From the NCBI RefSeq assembly GCF_005877055.1, contig NZ_CP039424.1:744001-808000 (forward strand): a stretch of DNA of 64,000 nt. The letters are read 5' to 3'. Each line of letters begins with the position of its first letter. Position 1 is the stretch's first letter. The position numbers and the translations under genes were made by a program. The notes below the pieces were generated by a model that made no database searches, was not told the origin of the DNA, and was given only the letters and a program-made list of their open reading frames with translations. This DNA is from Citricoccus sp. SGAir0253 (GTDB taxonomy: Bacteria; Actinomycetota; Actinomycetes; Actinomycetales; Micrococcaceae). Shown here piece by piece: positions 40,633-49,359 of this stretch.

Positions 40633-42109
40633 CACCACCCCCACCCTGACCACCACGGACCGCAACACGGAGACCACCGGCCTGCCGGTCGTGGTCATCG
40701 GGGCCGGGCCGGTGGGCCTGGCCGCGGCCGCCCACCTGGCCGAGCGCGGCCTGGACCCCCTGGTGCTGGAGGCCGGCCCCGCGGTCGGGGCGGCGATCCG
40801 GGCCTGGGGCCACACCCGGCTGTTCTCGCCCTGGCGGTACGACGTCGACGCCGCCGCGGCCCGGCTGCTGGAGCCCACCGGTTGGGTCGCCCCGGACCCG
40901 GAGGCCCTGCCCACCGGCACCGAGCTCGTGGAGCAGTACCTTCAGCCGCTGGCCGCCACCGAGCCCCTGGCGTCCCGGATCCGCACCAACACCCGGGTGA
41001 TCGCCGTGTCACGGGCCGGGATGGACAAGACCCGCACCGCCGGCCGGGAGCACACCGCGTTCCTGGTCCGGGTCCAGCATGCTGACGGCACCGTGGAAGA
41101 CCTCCACGCCCGCGCAGTGATCGATGCCTCCGGCACCTGGACCACCCCGAATCCGCTCGGCCGGGCCGGGCTGGAGGCCCCCGGGGAAACCGCTGCCCGC
41201 GCGGCAGGGCGGATCACCACCGCGCTTCCGGACGTCCTCGGCGCCGACCGGGCCCGGTTCGCCGGCCGACACGTGCTGGTCGTCGGATCGGGCCACTCCG
41301 CGGCCAACACCCTGCTCGAGCTCGGCACCCTGGCCGAGGACGCCCCGGACACCCGGATCTCCTGGGCGGTCCGGTCGGCCGACGTCACCCGCGTCTATGG
41401 CGGGGAGGACCGCGACGAGCTGGCCGCCCGCGGCGCCCTGGGCACCCGGCTGCGCCGGCTGGTCGAGTCCGGTGCCATTCAGGTCCACCCCTCCTTCACC
41501 ATCACCGCCTTCACCGAGACGGGCCAGGGCCTCACGGTGCACGCGTCCACTCCCGCCGGGGACCGGGAGCTGGCCGTGGACGTGCTGGTGCCGGCCACCG
41601 GCTTCCGCCCCGAGCTGGGCATGCTCGCCGAGCTGCGCCTGGACCTGGACCCGGCCGTGGACGCCCCCCGGCAGCTGGGCCCGCTGATCGACCCGGAGTT
41701 CCACTCCTGCGGCTCCGTGGCCCCGCACGGGGAGCGGATGCTGGCCCACCCCGAACCGGGCTTCTACATCACCGGGATGAAGAGCTACGGGCGGGCCCCG
41801 ACCTTCCTGATGGCCACCGGGTACGAACAGGTCCGCTCCATCGCCGCCGCCCTGGCCGGGGACCGGGCCGCCGCCGACCACGTCGAGCTGCACCTGCCCG
41901 AGACCGGGGTGTGCTCCACCGACCTCGGCGGGTCCTGTGACGCCCCGACCCCCGCCGCCAACACCGCCGACCAGGGCTGCTGCGCCCCCGCCGCCAACAC
42001 CGCCGACCAGGGCTGCTGCGCCCCCGCCGCCGACGCCGTCGAGGTCCCGTCCACCCCCGTGTCCGGGCTGCCGGTGCTGTTGCCGGTCCGGACGTCCACC
42101 TGCTGCTGA
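40625..42109 (+). CDS. FAD-dependent oxidoreductase with a repeated cysteine-rich tail
   Basis: The 494-residue protein has an FAD motif [20 protein letters not shown], a second Rossmann motif [17 protein letters not shown] and the linker [15 protein letters not shown], as in flavin monooxygenases of ars operons. The C-terminal 60 residues are unlike the rest: they hold [11 protein letters not shown], two exact copies of a 12-residue block ([12 protein letters not shown] type) and end in STCC, for ten cysteines in all with vicinal pairs that could bind As(III). The ATG at 40625 overlaps trxB by 8 bases. Its reaction is unknown. Confidence 0.85.
   Translation: MADTTPTLTTTDRNTETTGLPVVVIGAGPVGLAAAAHLAERGLDPLVLEAGPAVGAAIRAWGHTRLFSPWRYDVDAAAARLLEPTGWVAPDPEALPTGTELVEQYLQPLAATEPLASRIRTNTRVIAVSRAGMDKTRTAGREHTAFLVRVQHADGTVEDLHARAVIDASGTWTTPNPLGRAGLEAPGETAARAAGRITTALPDVLGADRARFAGRHVLVVGSGHSAANTLLELGTLAEDAPDTRISWAVRSADVTRVYGGEDRDELAARGALGTRLRRLVESGAIQVHPSFTITAFTETGQGLTVHASTPAGDRELAVDVLVPATGFRPELGMLAELRLDLDPAVDAPRQLGPLIDPEFHSCGSVAPHGERMLAHPEPGFYITGMKSYGRAPTFLMATGYEQVRSIAAALAGDRAAADHVELHLPETGVCSTDLGGSCDAPTPAANTADQGCCAPAANTADQGCCAPAADAVEVPSTPVSGLPVLLPVRTSTCC
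41951..42022 (+). repeat. Two exact tandem copies of a 36-bp coding unit
   Basis: 41951-41986 and 41987-42022 are identical, and a partial third copy follows. Each unit encodes 12 residues with one Cys-Cys pair. Confidence 0.9.
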
Positions 42110-42148
42110 TCCGCCCGCTGGCCCGCCCGTCGGCCTCCAGGAGCCGTC

Positions 42149-42307
42149 ATGTCCGAGCCGACCACCCTGGACACCCACGTCCTGCAGCGCGCCGCCCAGC
42201 ACCTGGCCGAGCGCGGCATCGACCTGTCCGGGGCATACCCGAAACCGCTCACCGACGACGTGGTCCGCGCCGCCGCCCGCAGCACCCTCGTCCTGGACGA
42301 CACCTGA
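42149..42307 (+). CDS. Small ArsC-like fragment or small ars-operon protein, 52 aa
   Basis: The short frame encodes LAERGIDLSGAYPKPLTDDV, closely resembling the segment of LMW-type arsenate reductases just before the GCGDACP loop (compare [20 protein letters not shown] in the ArsC of this window). It lacks the P-loop and catalytic Cys. It has an AGGAG ribosome-binding site and follows the flavoprotein by 39 bases. It may be a leftover of a second arsC or a small protein derived from it. Confidence 0.5.
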   Translation: MSEPTTLDTHVLQRAAQHLAERGIDLSGAYPKPLTDDVVRAAARSTLVLDDT

Positions 42308-42358
42308 ACCCCGACCGCCGTCAGGCACCGAGAGGCCACCGCCACCCAACGGTGGGAG

Positions 42359-43291
42359 TCACGAGCGCCGGCCGGACTGCCAGCGGAAGAACCCGGCCAG
42401 GACGGCGAAGACGAGCAGCCCCGGGCCGACCGTGAACAGCAGCCCCGCCACGAAGTGCCCCCCGGAGGCCGCGGCCGGGTCGGCGGAGGGCCCGGCCGCC
42501 CCGCCGGCGGCGGCGAACGCCGCGCCGGCGCCGAGCAGCGCCGCCGTCCCGCCGGTCCACAGGGCCACCTCCCAGCCGGGGTGGCCCCCCGGGTGCGGGT
42601 GCCGCGCGGTGGCCCGGCCACGCGTGTTCCAGTCCGCCCCGGTGCGCAGCACCACGAACCCGGCCGCGAACCCCCAGAAGGCCGCTACGAGGTAGGCCGC
42701 GGCCATGTCCGCCGGCCGGTGCCACGCCTCCACGAACGTGCCGGCGCCCACCGCGGTGGCGAACACCGCCCCGAGCGCCGCGGTGAGCGGGCGCCAGCGC
42801 GGGGCCACCAGGAGGAACACGGCCACGGCGGCCGCGGCCGCGAACGTGGTGTGCCCGGACGGCATGGAGTTGCCCGTGTAGTACGGCACCCCGTTGTCCA
42901 GGTCCGGGCGCACGAGCACCACGGACTTCAGCAGCTGCGTGGTGAGGTTGGCGGCCGCGAACCCGGCCGCCGCCACCGCCGAGGCGAGCCACCGCCGCCG
43001 CCACACGGCGAGGGCGAGGAACGCGACCGCTCCCAGCACGCCCACGATCTCCGGCAGCCGGTCCAGCACGGCCAGCACGGGTCCGCGCATCCCCTCCAGC
43101 CGGTGCGTGGCCGACTCCAGGGCCAGGTACTCGGTCAGCTGCCCGGTGGAGGTGGTGACGAAGACGCGGAAGAGCCCCAGCAGCAGGGCCGCGCTGCCGG
43201 CCATCGCCAGCAGCCAGGCCGCCGGGTGCCGGGCGGGGGAGCGGGCGGGTGACCGGGGGCCGGGGCGGACGGCGGAGGACATGGAGGCCAT
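42359..43291 (-). CDS. PAP2-family phosphatase, integral membrane
   Basis: The 310-residue protein has the PAP2 phosphatase motifs KSVVLVRPDLDNG (K-x6-R-P), SMPSGHTTFAAAAA (P-S-G-H) and GTFVEAWHRPADMAAAYL (last catalytic His and Asp), with six or more membrane helices. It may remove phosphates from lipids or undecaprenyl diphosphate. The third motif lacks the usual Ser-Arg at its start. Start: ATG at 43291, with a second ATG three codons on (43282). Confidence 0.85.
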   Translation of the reverse strand: MASMSSAVRPGPRSPARSPARHPAAWLLAMAGSAALLLGLFRVFVTTSTGQLTEYLALESATHRLEGMRGPVLAVLDRLPEIVGVLGAVAFLALAVWRRRWLASAVAAAGFAAANLTTQLLKSVVLVRPDLDNGVPYYTGNSMPSGHTTFAAAAAVAVFLLVAPRWRPLTAALGAVFATAVGAGTFVEAWHRPADMAAAYLVAAFWGFAAGFVVLRTGADWNTRGRATARHPHPGGHPGWEVALWTGGTAALLGAGAAFAAAGGAAGPSADPAAASGGHFVAGLLFTVGPGLLVFAVLAGFFRWQSGRRS

Positions 43292-43382
43292 TGTCCCGCG
43301 CCCGGCTGGGAGGTCCCGCCACGTCACCTGCCGGTCACCGAGCCTTCGCCGGATCGTCATGCCGTCGTCGGCCGGCAGGGCC

Positions 43383-43388
43383 TACGGT
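43383..43388 (+). promoter_or_regulatory. Leaderless promoter -10 element of the SUKH gene
   Basis: TACGGT is followed by 6 bases and the ATG at 43395. Confidence 0.5.
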
Positions 43389-43394
43389 GGCCTC

Positions 43395-43997
43395 ATGGCC
43401 AACACCGCGGGGACCACTCCCGAGCACGCCGCAGCACGCCAGGCACTCGCCGTCTTCGGCCCCGTCAGCCGGCAGGAGCCGATCGAGTGGGCCGGGGACA
43501 CGCCCCTGGCCCCCCAGCTGGCCCGCTTCTACCGCGAGGTGGGGCCCGAGTGGATCGAGATCGATACCGCGGGACTGCCCTTCCTGTTCTTCCCGCTCGA
43601 GCGGTTGTGGGACGAACAGGCCGGCTACCGCTGGAACCGGCGCACCGCGGCCCAGCTGGTGGACTGGGACGAGGAGTGGACGGTGGTGGCCAAGCAGGGT
43701 GCGGACCCGTTCATCCTGGACGCCACCACGGGCCGCGTCCTCACCGCCCCCGGGGACGACGGCTGGGAGGACCGGCTCGCCGACCCGGAGCCGACCTTCG
43801 ACTCCCTCGAGCAGATGGCCCTGGCCCTGGCCGCCACCGGCAGCGCGTGGGCGCGCTGGGACGACCCGTTCGACGAGGACTGGTCCCTGCGCCCCGAGAC
43901 CACCGCCTCCGTGGTCGGTGCCCTCGAGGCGGTGCTGGGGGACCACGCCCGCGCCGTGGCCGTGGCCCGGAAGTTCGGGTACCACCAGGCGCGCTGA
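43395..43997 (+). CDS. SMI1/KNR4 (SUKH) family protein
   Basis: The 200-residue acidic protein has the SUKH pattern LARFYREVGPEWIEI, FLFFPLERLWDEQAGYRW and WTVVAKQGADPFILDATTG, then a C-terminal helix. SUKH proteins are often immunity proteins against secreted toxins or bind partner proteins; the role here is not known. It has its own predicted leaderless start and lies just before menC (14 bases after its stop codon). Confidence 0.75.
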   Translation: MANTAGTTPEHAAARQALAVFGPVSRQEPIEWAGDTPLAPQLARFYREVGPEWIEIDTAGLPFLFFPLERLWDEQAGYRWNRRTAAQLVDWDEEWTVVAKQGADPFILDATTGRVLTAPGDDGWEDRLADPEPTFDSLEQMALALAATGSAWARWDDPFDEDWSLRPETTASVVGALEAVLGDHARAVAVARKFGYHQAR

Positions 43998-43998
43998 C

Positions 43999-44004
43999 TA
44001 CGCT
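43999..44004 (+). promoter_or_regulatory. Leaderless promoter -10 element of menC
   Basis: TACGCT is followed by 7 bases and the menC ATG at 44012. It overlaps the end of the SUKH gene. Confidence 0.5.
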
Positions 44005-44011
44005 GGGGGAC

Positions 44012-45046
44012 ATGATCCCGCCCCTGCTCGACGGACTGTCCCTGCCCGGGCCCGAGGAGCTCCTCGAGCACGCCGTGGTGGTGGCCCTGCCGATGCGCAC
44101 CCGGTTCCGGGGCACCACCGTGCGCGAGGCCATGCTGCTGCGGGGACCGGCCGGGTGGGCCGAGTTCTCCCCGTTCCCCGAGTACGGAGCGGACGAGGCC
44201 GCCCGCTGGCTCGCCGCCGCCGTCGAGGCCGGCTGGCACGGCTGGCCCGCGCCCGTGCGCGGCGAGGTGCCCGTCAACGCGACCGTCCCCGCCGTCCCGG
44301 CGGCCGGGGTGGGCCGCGTCCTGGAGGCCTTCGGCCCCGTGGCCGCCGTCAAGGTCAAGGTCGCCGAGCCCGGCCAGGGGCTGGAGGAGGACGTCGCCCG
44401 GGTGGCGGAGGTACGCCGGCTCGCCCCGGACGTGGCGCTGCGGGTGGACGCCAACGCGGCCTGGGACCACGGGACGGCGCTGGCCGCGCTCGGCCGGCTG
44501 TCCGCCTACGGGCTCGAGTACGCCGAGCAGCCCGTGGCCGGCATCGAGGGGATGGCGCGGCTGCGCGAGGCCCTGCACCGGGCGGGCCCGGCCGTGCCGC
44601 TGGCCGCGGACGAGTCGGTGCGCCGCGAGACCGACCCCGTGGCCGTCGCCCGCGCCGGGGCCGCCGACCTCGTGGTCGTCAAGGTCCAGCCCCTCGGCGG
44701 GGTGCGCCGCGCCCTGGGGATCGTCGAGGCCGCCGGCCTGGACGCCGTCGTCTCCTCCGCGCTGGACACCTCCGTGGGGATCGCCGCCGGGGTGGCGCTC
44801 GCCGCGGCCCTGCCGCGGCTGCCGCACGCGTGCGGCCTGGGCACCGTGGCGCTGTTCACCCGGGACGCCGTGGACCCGCCGTGGGTTCCCGACGCCGGCC
44901 GGCTGCGTCCCGCGGCCGGGCCCGGGGACCGCCCGGCCCCGGACGCCGCGGCGCTCGGGGCGCTGCGGGCGGACGAGGAACGGCAGCGGTGGTGGCGGTC
45001 GCGGCTGCGGGCCGCCCACGCGGTGCTCGCCGCCGCGCGCGTGTGA
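44012..45046 (+). CDS. menC: o-Succinylbenzoate synthase
   Basis: MenC dehydrates SHCHC to o-succinylbenzoate. The 344-residue enolase-superfamily protein has the catalytic lysine motif VAAVKVKVAEPG (K-x-K), metal ligands in LRVDANAAWD, EYAEQPVAG and AADESVRRE, and the second Lys in VVVKVQPLGG. Length and motifs match actinobacterial MenC, which may also act on N-acylamino acids in related proteins. It stands alone, about 24 kb from menB-menE and 2.4 kb before menD. Confidence 0.93.
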   Translation: MIPPLLDGLSLPGPEELLEHAVVVALPMRTRFRGTTVREAMLLRGPAGWAEFSPFPEYGADEAARWLAAAVEAGWHGWPAPVRGEVPVNATVPAVPAAGVGRVLEAFGPVAAVKVKVAEPGQGLEEDVARVAEVRRLAPDVALRVDANAAWDHGTALAALGRLSAYGLEYAEQPVAGIEGMARLREALHRAGPAVPLAADESVRRETDPVAVARAGAADLVVVKVQPLGGVRRALGIVEAAGLDAVVSSALDTSVGIAAGVALAAALPRLPHACGLGTVALFTRDAVDPPWVPDAGRLRPAAGPGDRPAPDAAALGALRADEERQRWWRSRLRAAHAVLAAARV

Positions 45047-45090
45047 CGCAATGCGTCCGGCGGGCGTGACCGAATTGACGCTCACGGAGT

Positions 45091-45123
45091 GTTAACCCGC
45101 CGGTCACCCGGGCGAACCCCTCC
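45091..45123 (+). promoter_or_regulatory. PHO box: three 11-bp direct repeats upstream of phoX
   Basis: Units at 45091 (GTTAACCCGCC), 45102 (GGTCACCCGGG) and 45113 (CGAACCCCTCC) repeat every 11 bases with the core ACC or ACCC, the form of PhoP-binding direct repeats in actinobacteria. It lies 71 bases before phoX, so phosphate starvation control is predicted. Confidence 0.65.
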
Positions 45124-45193
45124 GGTCCCACGGGCGGGCCAGAGTCGGCTGTTGGCATTCACACCGTCTTGCACCGCCCTGGAGGTCCATCCC

Positions 45194-47275
45194 ATGCTCA
45201 AGCGTCACCTGCCCATGCTCGGCCACACCCGTGGCAACCGCTCCGCCGTCACGTGCGCGCTCAAGTGCGGCAACGCGTGCGCCCACCCGGACCCGAACAC
45301 CTCGGGCAACGCCCACTTCCGGGACATCGCCTCCACCGCCATCTCCCGCCGCGCCGCCCTGGGCCTCGGCGGCGGACTGGCCGCCGCCGTCGTGGTGGGC
45401 GCCAACGCCGTCTCCACCGCCCCGGCCGCCGTCGCGGCCCCCGGCGGCCACCCCACCGGCGGCGGCAAGCTGGCCTTCACGCCGCTGGACGGCGTGCCGA
45501 AGACCGTGGACGACGTCACGGTGCCGGCCGGCTACGACTGGCAGGCCATCATCCGCTGGGGCGACCCGCTCTTCGCCGACTCCCCGGAGTTCGACATCAC
45601 GCAGCAGACCGGCGAGACCCAGGCGCAGCAGTTCGGCTACAACTGCGACTACCTGGACGTCATCACCGACGGGCGCAACGACCGCCGCGGCTACCTGGTC
45701 TCCAACCACGAGTACACCAACGAGAACATCATGTTCTCCCCGGAGTACCGCGCCTCCCACCCGGAGGACGTGGTCAACGCCGCCATCGCCGCGCACGGCA
45801 TGTCCGTGGTGGAGCTCAAGCGCGCGGGCCGCGGCCAGCCGTGGGAGTACGTCCGCGGCGGTCGCCGCAACCGGCGCATCACCGGCTTCACGCCCTTCTC
45901 CGTGGACGGCCCCGCGGCCGGCGCCGAGCTGCTGAAGACCGTGGAGGACCCGACCGGCAAGCGCGTGCTGGGCACCCTGAACAACTGCGCCGGCGGCACC
46001 ACCCCGTGGGGCACCGTGCTCTCCGGCGAGGAGAACTTCGACCAGTACTTCGTGGGCACCGGCTCGGCCGAGGAGGCCCGCTACGGCCTGGGCCCCGGGG
46101 CCACCGAGCGCAAGTGGGAGACCGTGCACCCGCGGTTCGACCTCAACAACGCCGGCTACCGCAACGAGGCCAACCGCTTCGGCTGGATCATCGAGATGGA
46201 CCCGGAGGACCCCACCTCCACCCCGGTCAAGCACACCGCCCTGGGCCGGTTCAAGCACGAGGCCGGCACCGCCGTGCTCTCGCGCGACGGCCACGCCGTG
46301 GTCTACTCCGGCGACGACCAGAAGAACGACTACCTCTACAAGTTCGTCTCCGCCAAGGCCTACCGCGAGGGCGACAAGGCCCACAACATGACCCTGCTGT
46401 CCGAGGGCACGCTGTACGTCGCGCAGTTCACGGGCGACTCCCCGGCCGCCGAGATCGACGGCTCGGGCGACCTGCCCTCGGACGGTGCCTTCGACGGCAC
46501 CGGCCGCTGGATCCCGCTGGTCAAGGGCAACCGCTCGCTCGTGCCGGGCATGACCGTGGAGCAGGTCCTGGTGTACACGCGCCTGGCCGCGGACAAGGTC
46601 GGCGCCACGAAGATGGACCGCCCGGAGGACGTGGAGACCAACCCGGTCACCGGCAAGGTCTACATGGCCCTGACGAACAACGACAAGCGCACGGTCGCCA
46701 CCGTGGACGAGGCCAACCCGGTCGCCTACACGGACGGCAAGCTGGGCAACCGCGACGGCCACGTCATCGAGATGACCGAGCGCCGCGGCGACCACACCGC
46801 CGAGCGCTTCGGCTGGAACATCCTGCTGCTCGCCGGTGACCCCGCGAAGTCCGAGTCGGCGTACTTCTCCGGCTACCCCCTGGACAAGGTCTCCCCGATC
46901 TCCTGCCCGGACAACCTGGCGTTCGACTCCGAGGGCAACCTGTGGATCTCCACGGACGGCGCCCCGGGCAAGATCGGCTACGGCGACGCCCTGCACAAGG
47001 TGACCCTCGAGGGCGCCGAGCGCGGCCGCGTGCAGCAGTTCCTCTCCGTGCCGGTGGGCGCCGAGACCTGCGGCCCGGTCATCCACGACCGGGACAACTC
47101 GGTGTTCGTCAACGTGCAGCACCCGGGCGAGGACGGCGAGTGGGGCGCGCAGGAGTCCTTCTTCCCGGACTTCCTCCCGGCCTCCGGCCCGGTGCAGGTC
47201 GGGGACAGGGTCGCCGTGCCGCGTCCGTCCGTGGTCCAGGTCTTCTCGACCACCGGCAACAACGCCCGGAAGTGA
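45194..47275 (+). CDS. phoX: PhoX-family alkaline phosphatase, Tat-exported
   Basis: The 693-residue protein matches the DUF839/PhoX family of calcium- and iron-dependent alkaline phosphatases. Its long N-terminal region has three Cys (positions 21, 25, 29) before the twin-arginine signal SRRAALGLGGGLAAAVVVG at residues 51-69. The mature part has LVSNHEYTNENIMF, NNCAGGTTPWGTVLSGEENF, RFKHEAGTAVLSRDGHAVVY and MDRPEDVETNPVTGKVYMAL, the metal-site segments. ATG at 45194 has GGAGG 8 bases upstream. A PHO box lies upstream and a terminator downstream. Confidence 0.93.
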   Translation: MLKRHLPMLGHTRGNRSAVTCALKCGNACAHPDPNTSGNAHFRDIASTAISRRAALGLGGGLAAAVVVGANAVSTAPAAVAAPGGHPTGGGKLAFTPLDGVPKTVDDVTVPAGYDWQAIIRWGDPLFADSPEFDITQQTGETQAQQFGYNCDYLDVITDGRNDRRGYLVSNHEYTNENIMFSPEYRASHPEDVVNAAIAAHGMSVVELKRAGRGQPWEYVRGGRRNRRITGFTPFSVDGPAAGAELLKTVEDPTGKRVLGTLNNCAGGTTPWGTVLSGEENFDQYFVGTGSAEEARYGLGPGATERKWETVHPRFDLNNAGYRNEANRFGWIIEMDPEDPTSTPVKHTALGRFKHEAGTAVLSRDGHAVVYSGDDQKNDYLYKFVSAKAYREGDKAHNMTLLSEGTLYVAQFTGDSPAAEIDGSGDLPSDGAFDGTGRWIPLVKGNRSLVPGMTVEQVLVYTRLAADKVGATKMDRPEDVETNPVTGKVYMALTNNDKRTVATVDEANPVAYTDGKLGNRDGHVIEMTERRGDHTAERFGWNILLLAGDPAKSESAYFSGYPLDKVSPISCPDNLAFDSEGNLWISTDGAPGKIGYGDALHKVTLEGAERGRVQQFLSVPVGAETCGPVIHDRDNSVFVNVQHPGEDGEWGAQESFFPDFLPASGPVQVGDRVAVPRPSVVQVFSTTGNNARK

Positions 47276-47325
47276 TCCCCGCCGGGCCCGGTGCGGCCGG
47301 GCCCCGTCCCTGACCGGGACACCCG

Positions 47326-47359
47326 CGAGCGGTGCACGGAGTGGTCCGTGCACCGCTCG
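47326..47359 (+). terminator. Terminator of phoX
   Basis: A perfect 15-bp stem (47326-47340 with 47345-47359) and 4-base loop lies 51 bases after the phoX stop and before the menD promoter. Arms include GAGCGGTGCACGGA. Confidence 0.8.
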
Positions 47360-47388
47360 TCGTTAACCTCCCGCCCAGCCGTGCTCGG

Positions 47389-47394
47389 TAGGGT
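47389..47394 (+). promoter_or_regulatory. Leaderless promoter -10 element of menD
   Basis: TAGGGT is followed by 6 bases and the menD ATG at 47401. Confidence 0.55.
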
Positions 47395-47400
47395 GACCCC

Positions 47401-49341
47401 ATGGAGCACACCCGGCGCGAACTCCCGCAACCCCCGTCCCTGGCCCTGGACTCCCGGCAGGTCGCCCTCACGGTGACCGACGCCCTCGTCGAGGGCGGCC
47501 TGCGCGAGGCCGTGATCGCCCCCGGATCGCGCTCGGCCCCCCTCGTGTACGCCCTCGCCGAGGCCGAGCGGGCCGGCCGCCTCCGGCTGCACGTGCGCGT
47601 GGACGAGCGCGCGGCCGCGTTCACCGCGCTGGGCCTGTCCCTGGCCTCGGGCCGGCCGGTCGGCGTCGTGACGACGTCCGGCACGGCGGTGGGCAACCTG
47701 CTGCCCGCGATCATGGAGGCCGACCACGCCGGCGTGCAGCTCATCGCGCTGACCGCCGACCGCCCGGCCGAGCTGCAGGGCACCGGCGCCAACCAGACCA
47801 CCGCCCAGGACGGCATCTTCCCGCTGCACCTGCGCTTCGGCCAGACCCTCTCCGGGGACGTGCCCGTGGACCTCAACGCCGAGGAGGTCCCCGCCTGGCT
47901 CGCGGAGGAGGCAGCCCAGGTCTCCGGGCCGGGGGCCGACCCCCGGGCGGCGGCGCTCGAGCGGCACCGGCGGAGCCTGGCGAACACCGTCTCCCGGGCG
48001 CTGCTGGCCGCCAACGGCTTCGCCACGGAGGACGTGGAGGGCTTCGGCGGGGTGCCCGGCGTGGCCATCCGCGAGTCCGCCCCCGGTCCTGTGCACCTGA
48101 ACCTGCGCTTCCGCGCGCCGCTGGTGCCGGAGGAGTCCGCGGTCCCGCAGGGGGACGTGGCCCCGGCGGCCGAGCCGGTCGCGCCGCCGGCGCCGGCCGA
48201 GGTGCGCCCTGCGGAGCTCTCCGAGCAGCTGGACCTGGAGGCCACCGGGCTGCACGAGGCGCGCACGGTCGTGGTGGCCGGCCACGGCGCGGGTCCGCTG
48301 GCCGCGGCGTTCGCCTCCGCGCTCGGCCTGCCCCTGCTGGCCGAGCCGAGCTCCAACGCCCGGTTCGGGCCCAACGCGATCGGCGCCTACCCGCTGCTGC
48401 TCGGCTCCGCCGGCGGCCTGGGGGAGGACTCGCACCCGCTGGCGGCGCAGGTCGAGCAGGTCATCCTCTTCGGCCGCCCCACGCTGACGCGCCAGGTCAC
48501 CGCCCTGCTGGGGCGGGAGGACCTGCACACCGCCTTCCACCAGCCCGAGCCCGTGGCCTGGTTCGTCCCCGGGACCCGGCGCGAGCGCCCCGTCGAGGAC
48601 CTCGAGGAGCTCGCGGTGGTGGCCGGCCGGGGGCCGGCCGGCTGGCTCGCGGCCTGGCAGCGGGCCGGCAACCGGGCCCAGTCCGCGCTGGACGCGGCGC
48701 TGGCCACCCGGCACGACGACGTCGGCCACCCCGGCGCCCTGCGCACCGGCCAGCTCGTGGCCAGCACCGTCCGCGGGCCGCTCGTGCTCGGCTCGTCCTC
48801 CGTGATCCGGGACGTGGACCTGTCCTGGCGGCCGCCCACGGCCCCCGCCTCGGTGGTGTACGCCAACCGGGGGCTGTCCGGGATCGACGGCACGGTCTCC
48901 ACCGCCACCGGCATCGCCCTGGCCACCGACCGGCGCACCGTGCTGCTGTGCGGGGACCTGACCCTGCTGCACGACGCGAGCGGGCTGCTCATCGGCCCCG
49001 GCGAGCGGGAGCCGGACCTGGACATCGTGGTGGTCAACGACGGCGGCGGGGCGATCTTCGCCGGGCTCGAGCACGGCGCGGTGGCCCGCCGCCCGGGCAT
49101 GGCGCCGGTCGTGGAGCGGTTCTTCGGCACCCCGCAGCACGCGGACGTCCGCTCCCTGTGCGCCGCCTACGGCGTCGAGTGGGCGCCCGTGGACAGCGAG
49201 GACGCCCTCATCGCGGCCCTGGGCCTCGGCTCGCCCGTGCGTGGCCGGCGCGTGCTGGAGCTGCGTTCGGACCGCGCCGCGCGCCCCGAGGTGCGCCGGC
49301 TGGTGGAGGAGGCCGTCCGGGCCACCTTCGCGGCGGAGTGA
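47401..49341 (+). CDS. menD: SEPHCHC synthase (2-oxoglutarate decarboxylating)
   Basis: MenD is the ThDP enzyme joining 2-oxoglutarate to isochorismate. The 646-residue protein has EAVIAPGSRSAPLVYALAEA, the Glu-containing HVRVDERAAAFTALGLSLAS, TTSGTAVGNLLPAIMEA, QGTGANQTTAQDGIF and the ThDP-binding DIVVVNDGGGAIFAGLE near the C-terminus. It is longer than many MenD proteins because of an Ala/Pro-rich linker in the middle (VAPAAEPVAPPAPAEVRPAE). The mRNA is predicted to be leaderless. Confidence 0.94.
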   Translation: MEHTRRELPQPPSLALDSRQVALTVTDALVEGGLREAVIAPGSRSAPLVYALAEAERAGRLRLHVRVDERAAAFTALGLSLASGRPVGVVTTSGTAVGNLLPAIMEADHAGVQLIALTADRPAELQGTGANQTTAQDGIFPLHLRFGQTLSGDVPVDLNAEEVPAWLAEEAAQVSGPGADPRAAALERHRRSLANTVSRALLAANGFATEDVEGFGGVPGVAIRESAPGPVHLNLRFRAPLVPEESAVPQGDVAPAAEPVAPPAPAEVRPAELSEQLDLEATGLHEARTVVVAGHGAGPLAAAFASALGLPLLAEPSSNARFGPNAIGAYPLLLGSAGGLGEDSHPLAAQVEQVILFGRPTLTRQVTALLGREDLHTAFHQPEPVAWFVPGTRRERPVEDLEELAVVAGRGPAGWLAAWQRAGNRAQSALDAALATRHDDVGHPGALRTGQLVASTVRGPLVLGSSSVIRDVDLSWRPPTAPASVVYANRGLSGIDGTVSTATGIALATDRRTVLLCGDLTLLHDASGLLIGPGEREPDLDIVVVNDGGGAIFAGLEHGAVARRPGMAPVVERFFGTPQHADVRSLCAAYGVEWAPVDSEDALIAALGLGSPVRGRRVLELRSDRAARPEVRRLVEEAVRATFAAE

Positions 49342-49359
49342 GCGCGTCCGCCGGCCCGG

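Larger units (their letters stand above)
35961..42340. other. Arsenic-resistance gene island
   Basis: A MerR remnant, arsenic flavoprotein, arsR, acr3, arsC, trxB, second flavoprotein and small ArsC-like gene lie together between the MFS and PAP2 genes. The abrupt end of MerR at 35984 marks one boundary. No transposase, integrase, tRNA or flanking direct repeat was seen. Acquisition by transfer is inferred. Confidence 0.55.

Noticed and set aside
35961-42340. Insertion sequence or integrase at the island borders
   Set aside because: No transposase-like protein, terminal inverted repeat or tRNA was found at either edge.
45104-47353. 749-codon minus-strand frame opposite phoX
   Set aside because: Composition (Val, His, Gly-rich) and lack of motifs mark it as a shadow of phoX.
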